Below are positions 54,001-64,000 of a DNA stretch of 64,000 nucleotides, piece by piece. The position numbers and the translations under genes are program-made. Source of the DNA: Tetrahymena thermophila SB210 (taxonomy: Eukaryota; Ciliophora; Oligohymenophorea; Hymenostomatida; Tetrahymenidae); NCBI RefSeq assembly GCF_000189635.1, contig NW_002476261.1, forward strand, positions 310,001 to 374,000, given 5' to 3'. The notes beneath the pieces are model-generated. The model was given only the letters and a program-made list of their open reading frames with translations, had not been told where the DNA came from and ran no database searches. Numbering within the stretch: the first letter of the stretch is position 1; each line of letters starts with the position of its first letter.

Positions 54001-54892
54001 AAAATATGAATTAAAGCCTGAATTAGAGCTAAGTATCTTATAATTTAGATGAGAGTAGCATTTAGCAAGAAAAGAATAATTCTAATTTAGGAGCTTTGTC
54101 TCCATTTATTCCTCAAGCTATTGAAGGAAACTCTTTTAGAAAATATTACCATCAAAATAAAGATAAAAAATAAATTCTAGATAAGCTCAGATTCTAAAGA
54201 CTTATGAAGCCATAAATTGATGAAAAAATTAACCAAGAGTAGCAAGAGCTTTAGCAAGGATCTACCTTTTTTACAACTTAGTAAAATTTTTAAAAATGCT
54301 TTTATCTTTAAATTTATTTTAAAAAAGAATATAGCTTTCGCCTCTTAAAGTTAATAAAAGAGGAAGCCAAACAAGCAGAGATAATTATAGAAGCAAATCT
54401 AGTTATAACTAATCCTTAAATAGCTCAAGAAGGAACTCTTAGATACTTGAACTGTAGCAAGAGCTCTTTGGAAATATTCTTAAAACATCAGTCTTGAAGC
54501 AATAATAGTTTTTGTGTTTGGGATAGACACAAAAATAAAACTAAAATATAAGTTAAAGTATCAACTTAGATGCCAATACTAACAACAATAACAGTTCATT
54601 TGGGATATAAAACTAAACTATTTTACAATCTATCATTCCTTTTGGGGAAAGGGAAGAATCAAGTATTTCTTCTGAAAACAAAAGGGATTCTTTGTTATTT
54701 AGTTCTCCTAAAAAAAGCATTTAATACTATGATGAAAAACTGCATTAGTAAAAATTAGAAGTTCAAATTAATCATAAATTAAATATACCAACTCATAATA
54801 AAATATTTAAAGAAGGCGATAATATATACATTAAAACTGGGGGATTTCCAATCAAAAAGCCTTGCCCAATTAGATTTATTAAATAAAATTGA
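51086..54892 (+). CDS. Soluble protein with two cyclic-nucleotide-binding domains
   Basis: Six exons (51086-51355, 51446-51997, 52056-52439, 52492-52743, 52791-54280, 54328-54892) give 1,170 residues; the introns are 90, 58, 52, 47 and 47 nt. The first CNBD starts about residue 130 (FVKKGEIVYSIGQKS, then MFVILEGSF). It is interrupted by about 130 basic residues, then completes with a phosphate-binding cassette GNNFGEFELMYNKLRS near residue 300. The second CNBD includes YFVYQGEF and YGPNTYFGDDELLHLEKRKT near 455-472. Both cassettes keep an acidic residue after FG and a downstream Arg, so cAMP or cGMP binding is possible. The last 680 residues are Q/N/S/K-rich and disordered. There is no kinase, phosphodiesterase or membrane segment. 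PKA-regulatory-like or ciliary CNBD proteins are the nearest comparison; no pseudosubstrate motif was seen. Confidence 0.82.
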
Positions 54893-55847
54893 AATGCTCC
54901 TCTAAAACAAAGATATTTTACTAAATACAGCATTCAAAGCAAAAAAGATAAATTTGCTTATTTTTTATAACTCAAAAGTTTCAAAATATAATTAAAAACT
55001 GAATTATAATAAAATTATATTAAAATTACTAAACAATGTTATATAATTTTAATAAAGTAAGTAAGTAAGTAAGTAGCTTTTTAAGTTTTAAAATAAAAAT
55101 GTAAAAAACTCAATTAAATTACAATTTCAACAAAGATCAAAAATCTTTGCTTGAAATATAAAGGAATACAAATATTATTTTTATTTTAAGAACAAATTGA
55201 ATGTAAAATTCTAAAATAGCAGTTTATTAAATCAATTATTGTCTCATTTTTAGTTTTTCTTATTTTTGAACTATCTTTTATGATTTCAATCTCTGTTTAA
55301 TTCAATAATTATAATAATTATATGATTTCTTTACAACTTGATGTAATATTTCTTTAAAATAATGAACCTATAAATTGACTATAAATATATTTTTTAACCT
55401 TATTTTTAATTTAATAAAGGTTAGTATTATTTTGCTTATTTATCATTATTTCTCTTTATATTTCAGTATTTTATATAAAAAAACATTAATTATTAATAAA
55501 AATCTATTAAAAATGGAAATTTTTTAAAGATTTTCACAATAATTTTTACTTTTAAGTTTTTTATAACTTTGTAAAATGACTAAAATTTTAATAAAATCAA
55601 GTAAAAAAAAAATAAAAGTTAATTTATTTTTTTTTTTGTTTAATTTATTATTATTTTATACATCTTTCTTGTTAAAATTATCACATCTTATATTTTGATT
55701 GAATAATAGTTTTAAGATACAAATTGCTTATTTTTTGATTGAAATATAATAATTATATAAAACAATTTAATATTTAAATAAAAAGTGAGTTTTTTGATAT
55801 ATTATTTAAAAATGAGACGTAAATAAAGGATATAAAATATTTACTGG
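54893..55847. other. AT-rich intergenic region with AAGT simple repeat
   Basis: Convergent 3' ends. A run of AAGT units lies at about 55055-55075; the rest is AT-rich with long T runs and no gene. Confidence 0.55.
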
Positions 55848-58800
55848 TCATTGCTGTTAATATTAATACTATCTTGAATACTATGATTATTGAGCCTTGT
55901 TATTTTTTAATTTTGCTTCAAATCTTTCAATTTAGTCAAACTGAGAATCTGACCTTTCACTCTACTTCATACTAGAAGGACTTGGAATATCATCATATTC
56001 TTAAGAAACTCTTATATTATTATTTATAGGTTTTCTCATTTGATTGTTTGAAAATACTTTTTTATTTTAACATTGTTGTTCCCTCCAAGCGACTTCATCA
56101 GGAGATTATTCATTATTTTATTAGGTTAATTATTTTACTATTACATCATCATCAATATCAGATGGTTCTTACTATCTTTCTCTTGGATTTTACCTAAATT
56201 ACTAATATTGATTTCCTATAGCTCCTCTTTCTTATGACTATTACTAAACATGATTTTAAAATTACTCTTATTATTGCTTTTAAGAAATAGGCGTGAATGT
56301 TTAACCAATGGGATATATATAATTGTCTTTAGGAGCATTTTTTTACTATTCGATTTACTTTTCATTTTATCTATCAAATTCTCTGTTTCTAAAATTTAAT
56401 TCTCTGAGTTTTTCCTGAGTTAAATTTGATCTTTCTTATTAAGCTTTAACTAAGTAATTATTTTAATTTAAGTAAAAACTTTATTTTATTTTCTTAAATA
56501 AAAAATATAATTTTAATAATTTTCTTTTTGTTTAAATATTCAAGTTTAGGAAAGATAAATTACTTGATTCTTAAGGTGGTATATCAGTTTTAGGTGGATT
56601 TTAGAGTTATTTCTATATAGCAAAAAGATCATTCTTACTTCTATAAAATCTATCATAATTTCCTTAATCATTTTAATTTTAATCATAATTTTTAAATTGC
56701 AAGTTGTTAAAAGTTCCTCCTACACTACTCAAAGGTAATTTGTTTTAAGTATCATAAAATTGCATAGATTTTACTTTAAGTTATTATTATTTTTCTTATT
56801 CTGGTGAAAACTATTAATTATTGTAAAATCCTTTGGGTTCGATTATACGGCTTGTCTCTTTGCTTGATTAAATAATTTTCATTTAATAAAATTATCTTGA
56901 AAGAAAATTTACTCTTTGATTGAATTTCTTCCAGTTTTAGGAACTCCTTGCTTCTAGAAATAGTTAGTACCTATCTAAATGCTTCTTGTTGATAGATTTA
57001 CACTGATATCATCTTAGGGTTTTTTTTCTTTTTCTCTGTAGTCTTCATTATTTGTTTGATCATTGTTATTATTGTTGTCGTTGTTAGCATAAATATTATC
57101 TTCAAGTAAATTTTCTTTGCTTAATTTTAAAATTAAATTAAATTTTTTATAAAATTAAAACGCAAATATTTTACGGTGCTAAATAAATTGGGAAATCTCT
57201 CCAAAAATCTTCTTTTACTTTCATTTAATCTAAAACTTCAAATATATTTTCTCTCACTTCTTAACAAGTTGACCACAATGAAAGAATACCAGTGTTACTA
57301 CCTAAATATTGTAAAAAACTTAAATAAACTGCTTGTAGCAAAAATATAATTAACCTATGCACAAGAATTTGCCCTCGTCAGAAAATTATATACATTCAAT
57401 GTTAAATAGACTTGGTATTTCACCAACTAAATTTCCTGTTCCGATTTCATATAATACTACTCTATTTGGCTCTAACGATTAAAATTAGTTCAAATTAGAT
57501 AAAAAAATTAAGTTTATTTACTGACATCAGGTTTTTTTTTAAAGAATAAATCAACTTCTTTCTGAGGATTGTAAATAGTAAGTGTAGATTTATCTGTTCT
57601 CATTACTGAATTATAACTGCTATTGAAAATATTAGCGTTTAAATATTACTCTTTATCCTCTCCCAAAGAACTAAACGCTGTAATACTAAAATACAGTCCA
57701 CTTGGATCAATACTTATTCCTAAATAATTAATTAATAAAAAACCAATTAAAATCAAACTAAAAGTCTAGGATTAAATTAATTTACTTTAGGAATGTCTAG
57801 GTACATCAATTTTGCCTCTAAGTTCAGAACTCTTAATATTAAAAACATAAACATAGCCAATATTTGAAAGAATAAGCACATACTAGTTACTTGGATGTAT
57901 AGCAAAAGATTGTATTAATCCTTTTTATTTAGAAATAAAATAAAAAAAATGGTTTGTTTTAATTAGAAATTAGCTTCAAAAATATTCAAATCATTTCATT
58001 TTTATTTACCTTCAACTGAAAAATTTGCAATAACTATAGAGTTCATTTAATTGATATCAGTTTAAGAGATAGAATGCAGCCTTAGCGAGTTTTGGCTATG
58101 TACTGTTATTGCTAAGAATTTATTATCACTTTTACTTGAATGATAATACTGCTTTGATTTATTATTAGTTCCATGCAATATGGATAAAAAGCTCTTGTCT
58201 ACATTATTGATAGTATTTAAACTAAAGCTATCTTTGAAAGACTATTTTGCATTTGTTGAATCTTCAAGTAAAATTATACCTTTACAATATATTAAAATTA
58301 ATATTCAAGTTTTTTATTATATTAAATTAAATAAAATTAACCTGGATTAATGGAATATGCTTGTTTTTCTTAAGAATCTTCCAATTTTATCTATAGCTAA
58401 AATCTATTTGTACAATCAAAGAGTAATGTTAGTCCTGTCACCAAATATACTCCCAAATATTTAAAACCTGGAGAAATTGACATTTAGCAGATTTTAAATC
58501 CTGATAGATTGTATTTATTAATATATTTGCCACTTGTTTGGTCTAGTATATATAAATTTCCTTTATTATCCCCACAATATATTTCTTCTTTTAGCGAATT
58601 CAAGCAGATACTTTTTATTTAGATGGCTTTTTGCTTACTGTTGTTAGTTTCTCCTTCATCTGATTTTTCTCTTAAATGGTACTCGGAAAAGATTTGTTAG
58701 TTTGTTTTACTGAAGCTATTTATTGAGCTTTTTTTAAAATAAATTTATCATTTTTAAAATCATAACTTAGTTTATTAATTTACTTATCAAATGCTTATGA

Positions 58801-60481
58801 TAAATCAACCATTTTAGGTAACCATCTATCTCCATTAAAATCCCAAAGTGATAAAAAGCCATCATCGGCTACTGCATAAAATCTTTTTTTATTCATCCTA
58901 TCCCATGCTATTTAATTTATCCTTCCTGTATGTCCTACTTACTTATGAATGATTGATTAGCTCTTTGAGTCCATTACAATTGTTGTGCCATCTGAGTAAA
59001 TTACAACCAATAAATTTCCATCACCTTTATAAAATTGATAAAAGAATTTAAATTAGAATAAAGTACATCAATTTGCATTGAATATTTGTTTTCTTGTTCA
59101 ATTACTTGAGTTTTTAAGGCTGCAGATAGGAGGACCAAAGTTTTTTTTCTTGATTTCGTTATTTCTAACTTTGTAGTCAAAACTTGAACCAAATGATTTT
59201 CTTTGAGAGTTTGAGGAAATTAAAATATCATTTTAAGGTTTGACATTTATAGTTGCGCTTTTCCTGATAGAGAAATCATAAAGAATTTCTTATACTATTT
59301 TGCAAGTACTAATATCATAAACACATATATTTCCATTACTTGCTCCACAAAAGACTAAATTTTCTGAAGTCGAAATGCTGTTGAATATATATTGATCATG
59401 TCTAATTTAGCTAACTAGTTCACCCTTATTATAAAAAAATCTTAAATATTCTAACGTTTTAATTTCGTAGGATGATATTTGTTGCATTTTATTTAATATT
59501 TCTCTATTTGCTAACTAAATCAAAATTTAATTTATTAAGTAATTTAAAGGAATTACCATTTAATCAATTAAAATAACTTTTCCAGAATGAAGAAGGGCGA
59601 CAACTATGTTATACGTTTAATTAATGTGCATGTTGATAACATTTTCTTTAAGGTGGACTCTGTTTGTCAGAATGACCTAATTTTATTCTAAAATTTTGAA
59701 GTATTTCACACAATTTTTTTCTGCAATAGCAATTTATGTTGAAGATGAATGAGTTTAGTCTACAATATTGAAACTATCAATAAACAACCCGCAGCTATTA
59801 TTATCTATGTCACTGATAAATTAAAGTGACAGTTTTTCGTTTTTAAATTCCCACACTGATAAACGATAGCCTCCATTATCTTCATTTTCTAATACGAGGA
59901 TTAAACTGTTTTTCTTGTCATAATTAGCAATCACACTTTTTACTGGTTTCTTCCTATTTTTTTGTGGAACATAAATCTAATGAACTCTTCGAAGAGAATC
60001 CCATTCGCTGATAAAAATGCTAACTTTAAATTATCCATCTAAACTAATAATATATTTATCATCTAAACTTCCTCCAAAAAAGACTGCTTATACTTAACTC
60101 TCATGGTTATGAAGTTTAACTTTCTTATCAACTTCTAAATCCCACAACAATATGCCGTTTCCTAAAGTTATAAACAAAGATAATTATTAAATCTAAGATA
60201 GCATTAGACTTTTTTCAACTGTAATCAAAACAGCATCTAAATTTTGCTTTTAATTTTTCATTTTCCTCTCAATTTTTTATTAGATGCTCCTTTAAAATAA
60301 TATTTTTAATACCTGATTCATACGCCACAATATTTTATTAGCTATGGATGTCAAAAACTCTGGGGCCTATATTTTATATATAATTTAAAGTAAAATTAAA
60401 GCGACATGGTTGCTCATAATAGTAAGAAGAATGCTTACTCCCAATGTTGTCTAAAATTTCAAAAGGATTAACTAAGGACAT
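55848..60481 (-). CDS. WD40-repeat protein of the WDR62/MAPKBP1 type
   Basis: Twelve exons (60481-60313, 60161-59106, 59024-58784, 58727-58342, 58279-58010, 57920-57786, 57719-57522, 57471-57355, 57301-57175, 57119-56913, 56862-56564, 56449-55848) give 1,268 residues with all phases consistent. The first 930 or so residues are WD40 blades: GILLWDLEVDKKV, then SENLVFCGASNGNICVYD, GRINQIAWDR with GFLSLWDFNG, EEIYCGDNKGNLYILD and YVLILSNIGYVYVFN. The segment RISIDPSGLYFS followed by GEIPSLFNIECIQFSDEG and SNTGILSLWS matches the C-terminal propeller of WDR62/MAPKBP1, scaffold proteins of spindle poles, centrioles and JNK signalling. The C-terminal 300 residues are Q/N/P-rich and disordered. A 42-nt in-frame intron (59515-59556) is possible within exon 2. 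A ciliary or basal-body WD40 protein of another family is the alternative. Confidence 0.68.
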
Positions 60482-60775
60482 GCTAACTAGCTAATTTATT
60501 TTGTTTATATTATAAGTATTAATGTTTCCTAATATATTAATAAATGCTATATTATGATAATATTATTGGGTTATCTTTTAATAAATTACAAACTAAAGTT
60601 AGATTTTTTTTTTTTAATAAAAATAAATTAAGCGATAGATAATAAATTAATTGAAATTTAGATTAAATAAAAGATATTTTATATTAGCCATCTCTTTTTA
60701 ACACTGTTTGTTTGAAGTAATAAATATTTCTATGAAAAATTCAATAATTTTTTACACATATATAAATTGAAAGTT
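60482..60775. other. AT-rich spacer upstream of the WD40 gene
   Basis: No feature recognised; includes a ten-base T run near 60608. Confidence 0.45.
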
Positions 60776-61855
60776 TATGCATGAAATTACAAATTAATTA
60801 AAAAAAATTATAGTTTTTTTTTAATCTTTTAAACAAACATTCAAAAATAATTAATCAACCTAAAAAAGTTATAAAATTTATGCAAGTATTTTATGAGTGC
60901 TTGTATTTAAATATATTCTAATTATTGCTTACCAAAAAATCTTTTATTTAAAAATTTAAATACTTTAAGATAAGTGGTAGCCACATTTTATGTTATAATT
61001 TCTCTATTCAGTTTTTAATTTTCTATAAATTAAAATTAATTAATCTAAATAGAAAGTATTAATTCCAATTAACTATTTGAAATACATTAAATATTTCGTA
61101 ATTCTTATGATATAGAAATAAGCTAAATGAAATCATATGCATGCATGCTTTTCAACTCAATTACGGTCAAAAAGTATTGTCCTAAAAATAAATAATATTG
61201 TCACATTTATTTTAAGTTCTAATTTTTATTTATTTATTTCAAAAACTTAACAAGGCAAAACATAAAATAATAGATATAACATTTTATAGGATATTCTTGA
61301 TGAAATGACGTTTTATGCATGAAATTGCAAATTAATTAATTAATTTAGAAAAAGTCAAACAAAGTTTTTAATCTTCCAAACGTTGAAATATAATTAATCA
61401 ACAGAAAAAGGTTGTAAAATTTATGCATATATATTATGATTGATAATATTTAAATATATTCCTACGTATTATCAACAAAATGAATTTTTATTTAAAAGCT
61501 TAAATACTTTTAGATGAATAACAGCCATATTTTGTGTCTTAATTGCTCTGTTTAGTTTAAAATTTACTATAGAATTAAAATAATTAATATATAAAAATTT
61601 ATTCTAATTAACTTTTTTAAATAAATTAAGTATTTCGTAATGGTTAATAAGTAAATATCAGCTGTATCAAATGAACTGTATTTATTACTATTAAATTATA
61701 GCAATAAAGATTCTTAAAAATAAATAATATTGACACATTGGCTTTAAATTCCATTTCGTTATTTATTTGCTTCTCATCTTTACGAAAGTAAAATGTAAAA
61801 ATACAGATTTATAATTTTATAGGCGCTTCTTAGATGAAGTGGGGTTAGCATCATG
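60776..61855. repeat. Diverged tandem duplication, unit about 540 bp
   Basis: Two direct copies begin with tatgcatgaaatt at 60776 and 61314. Parallel blocks follow in order: aattaatcaac, gttgtaaaatttatgca (gttataaaatttatgcaa in copy 1), atttaaatatattc, tttatttaaaa, ttaaatactttaagat/ttaaatacttttagat, agtatttcgtaat/aatatttcgtaat, aaaaataaataatattg and attttatagg. Copy 2 ends about 61855. Divergence is appreciably greater than in the 48-kb duplication. No coding frame. Confidence 0.8.
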
Positions 61856-62201
61856 TAATTTAATTAAATCCCTTTTGTATTAAATTTTAGTAATATATGA
61901 AAGAAAAATCTATTTTTTTTTGTATCCAAAATTTTTAAAGTTTTTCTTGCCTTTCTACTATTTATTTTTGACTTGATGAACTATTTAATTGCTTATTTTA
62001 TTAACAAAAATTTTAATTAATTAGAGTTGATTTAAACTAATTACTTTTTTTGCAAACATAAAAATTGAAAACACAAATAAATAAGTTCAAATGAATTACA
62101 TACTAATAGGTTTTAATATAAATACAGAGATAAAATGTTATTAATTATAACTTAAATGGGTATAATGAAAAGTAATAATAGGTCTTTCATTTGTGTGTAC
62201 T
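61856..62201. other. AT-rich spacer
   Basis: Nothing recognised apart from AT-rich sequence downstream of the small ORF below. Confidence 0.45.
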
Positions 62202-62834
62202 TCATTTTTTTTTATGTTTTTTGTAATAAGATATTCCATAAGATAGAATTCTATAATTATACGCTTTTAAAAATAAATTGATAAATTCTTAATATTAATT
62301 TATGTTCTTTATTTTGCTGCTATCAAGCCACATTGAATTTGCATTCTTTAGAAAATGGATGAATATTCTTTTTAAATTTTTATTTTTCACAAGATTCCTT
62401 ACTTTGAGTCCTAGCCGATCACAATTATCTAAATTTTTGTTAACTCTGTATTATATGTGATCAAAATCCCATTTATCTATTGTCATAGATTCATATAAGT
62501 TGATTAACTAAGGCTCTTTGAGTAGTTTAATGTGTCGATTAAATGCATAAAGTAAATTCTTATAGAAGTTGTCTTTATTGAGTTTTACAAATTGAGTTAT
62601 TTCTTGAATTTCTTGGTATTGTTGAGAAGTCTCCGATATACTTAGCATTTAGCTATAATTCAACATATATTCATTATAGTTTTATTCATTGATAGATATC
62701 ACCATGCAATCATCTGTATCACTTTGAGGTAAATATTCAAACTTACACCTTTTTATTTCGCTAGATATTACTTATATAATAGGATAACTTTAACTCGAAC
62801 ATTTTTCTATCAGTCTAAAATTAGCAATTTTCAT
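62202..62834 (-). CDS. Small hypothetical protein
   Basis: An intronless frame of 210 residues reads from the ATG at 62834 to TGA, with TAA/TAG as Gln. I do not recognise it. The sequence is mixed helical with balanced charge (for example QEIQEITQFVKLNKDNFYKN and FNRHIKLLKEPQ), has few low-complexity runs and a very basic lysine-rich C-terminus (YYKKHKKK). There is no signal peptide or transmembrane segment. The start is chosen as the first in-frame ATG after a long non-coding AT stretch. Codon use (CGA, CGG, CTC, GCA) is richer than the flanking DNA, which favours a real gene. It could be part of a larger gene if an intron lies upstream. Confidence 0.58.
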
Positions 62835-64000
62835 ATTAACAATAAACTTTAGAAACCTAATCCTTCTTCAACTTGTTTTACAAATTATACTTTTCGCAAA
62901 ATTAATTTATGAAATTAAGGTATTTATATAATTAGTATTCTTATCAAAATTGTGATTAGATTGAATTTCACTACTCTCTTTTTATCTATAAGAACTTAAT
63001 AAATCAATGCAATATGTTAATTATCTATAATCTTTACAATTGTTTATCAACTCAACAAAATAATTCAATTAATATTCAGTTATTTTAATTATAATTTTAA
63101 AATAGTATTATTTATTTGTAAATTAATAAATAAACAATAAATATTCCCACATTTTATGTTATAAATTATTTAATGTGATAATTTATTTTTATTTTTTGTT
63201 TAAAGTAGTTAATTTAATAAAAATATGATTTTAGTGTAACACAAAACTAATACTATTTTATAATAATACAAAATTAGAAAAATACTTATATGTCTTGTGT
63301 ATAGACTATATTTATGAACAAAAATGTATTTGATCATTCTTCATTATTTCTGAAATGGTTGGGTCTATTCATTATATTTCAAGCAAATATATCTCACAAA
63401 TAAGACTGAGTGTCTAAATTATAAATGTTTGTTGATAGATAGTTAGTGAGTCCCACTAAAATATAAGCATCACTTATTTAAAATTGACTATTTATTATTA
63501 AAAAAAAAATACTTTGAATGGATTTAATATGAGTGTAAATACAATTGAAAGATAATAAAGTATTCAAAGTAATCTTATATTTTGTTGTATTTGCTTGTAG
63601 ATTTCTTTTATTTTTCTATTTGTATTTTACTTCTCAAATTATAATAATAGATATTGCAGGTAATCAATTTTTGTTTTAATAATTGATGATGTATGTGATG
63701 TATCTTAAATTATGTTTACATAAAAAACAATAATAACAATATATAGATTTAAAATATTCTCCATTTTAAATATAATATCATAATAAAATATTAGGAGAAT
63801 TCTTTTTGAAAAATATGTAAATTAGCTAATAGATTTTAGCTTTTTACTCTTTCTTTAACTTATAAAAACAAAAATAATTATTATTACTAATAACAAAATT
63901 TAATTTTCTTAATTTCTAAAATTTATAATAAAAGCTAAAAAGTTAAACAATAAGAAATTGCTTATATTTTCTATAATAAATGATAAATATGTAAAATAAA
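62835..64000. other. AT-rich terminal region
   Basis: No gene, RNA or repeat family is supported up to the window end. No telomeric CCCCAA/GGGGTT units and no chromosome-breakage-type sequence are seen. Confidence 0.5.

Noticed and set aside
62835..64000. Telomere or chromosome-breakage site near the window end
   Set aside because: No CCCCAA/GGGGTT repeats and no breakage-type consensus were seen.

Overview
This window is ciliate macronuclear DNA, most like Tetrahymena or a close oligohymenophorean relative. The sequence is extremely AT-rich. Protein-coding frames are closed only by TGA, while TAA and TAG occur in frame at positions where conserved families carry glutamine (for example inside the HSP70 and EB1 genes). 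Most introns are AT-rich, start with GTA and end with TAG or AAG, and run from about 42 to 296 nt. A standard-code ORF finder therefore breaks nearly every gene into pieces. The models below were built by reading TAA/TAG as Gln and joining exons by frame and phase; every joined model sums to a whole number of codons.

Layout. 0-8.1 kb: a Q/N-rich hypothetical gene, then a 1,565-codon minus-strand gene with a CHAT (caspase-like) domain near its N-terminus. 9.8-15 kb: an intronless cytosolic HSP70, a tRNA-Leu(AAG) and a four-exon EB1 microtubule plus-end protein. 15.5-22.7 kb: a 12-exon, 2,095-residue TPR-containing protein resembling CABIN1/HIR3, a histone chaperone subunit. 23.7-24.6 kb: a five-exon Mpo1-like (DUF962) protein. 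25.7-30.1 kb: a ten-exon Pumilio (PUF) RNA-binding protein on the minus strand. 31.0-31.9 kb: four tandem copies of a roughly 220-bp AT-rich repeat. 32.0-32.6 kb: free methionine-(R)-sulfoxide reductase. 36.5-37.2 kb: a Rab-like protein whose nucleotide-binding motifs are damaged. 39.2-47.5 kb: two tandem paralogous six-transmembrane K+ channels with C-terminal cyclic-nucleotide-binding-like regions and a conserved CCHC zinc-knuckle signature. 48.0-48.8 kb: an imperfect tandem duplication. 48.9-49.8 kb: a mitochondrial ribosomal protein mL46-like gene. 51.1-54.9 kb: a soluble protein with two cyclic-nucleotide-binding domains. 55.8-60.5 kb: a 12-exon WD40 protein of the WDR62/MAPKBP1 type. 60.8-61.9 kb: a diverged 540-bp tandem duplication. 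62.2-62.8 kb: a small hypothetical ORF. The rest is very AT-rich sequence with no gene I can support.

There is no operon logic. The genes are independent eukaryotic units of chaperone, chromatin, cytoskeletal, RNA-binding, redox, ion-channel and mitochondrial function. The only functional clustering is at 39-55 kb, where three genes with cyclic-nucleotide-binding-type domains lie close together and two of them are clear tandem duplicates. The observations most worth a second look are the CHAT-domain protein, the pseudo-GTPase Rab, and the zinc-knuckle K+ channel pair.
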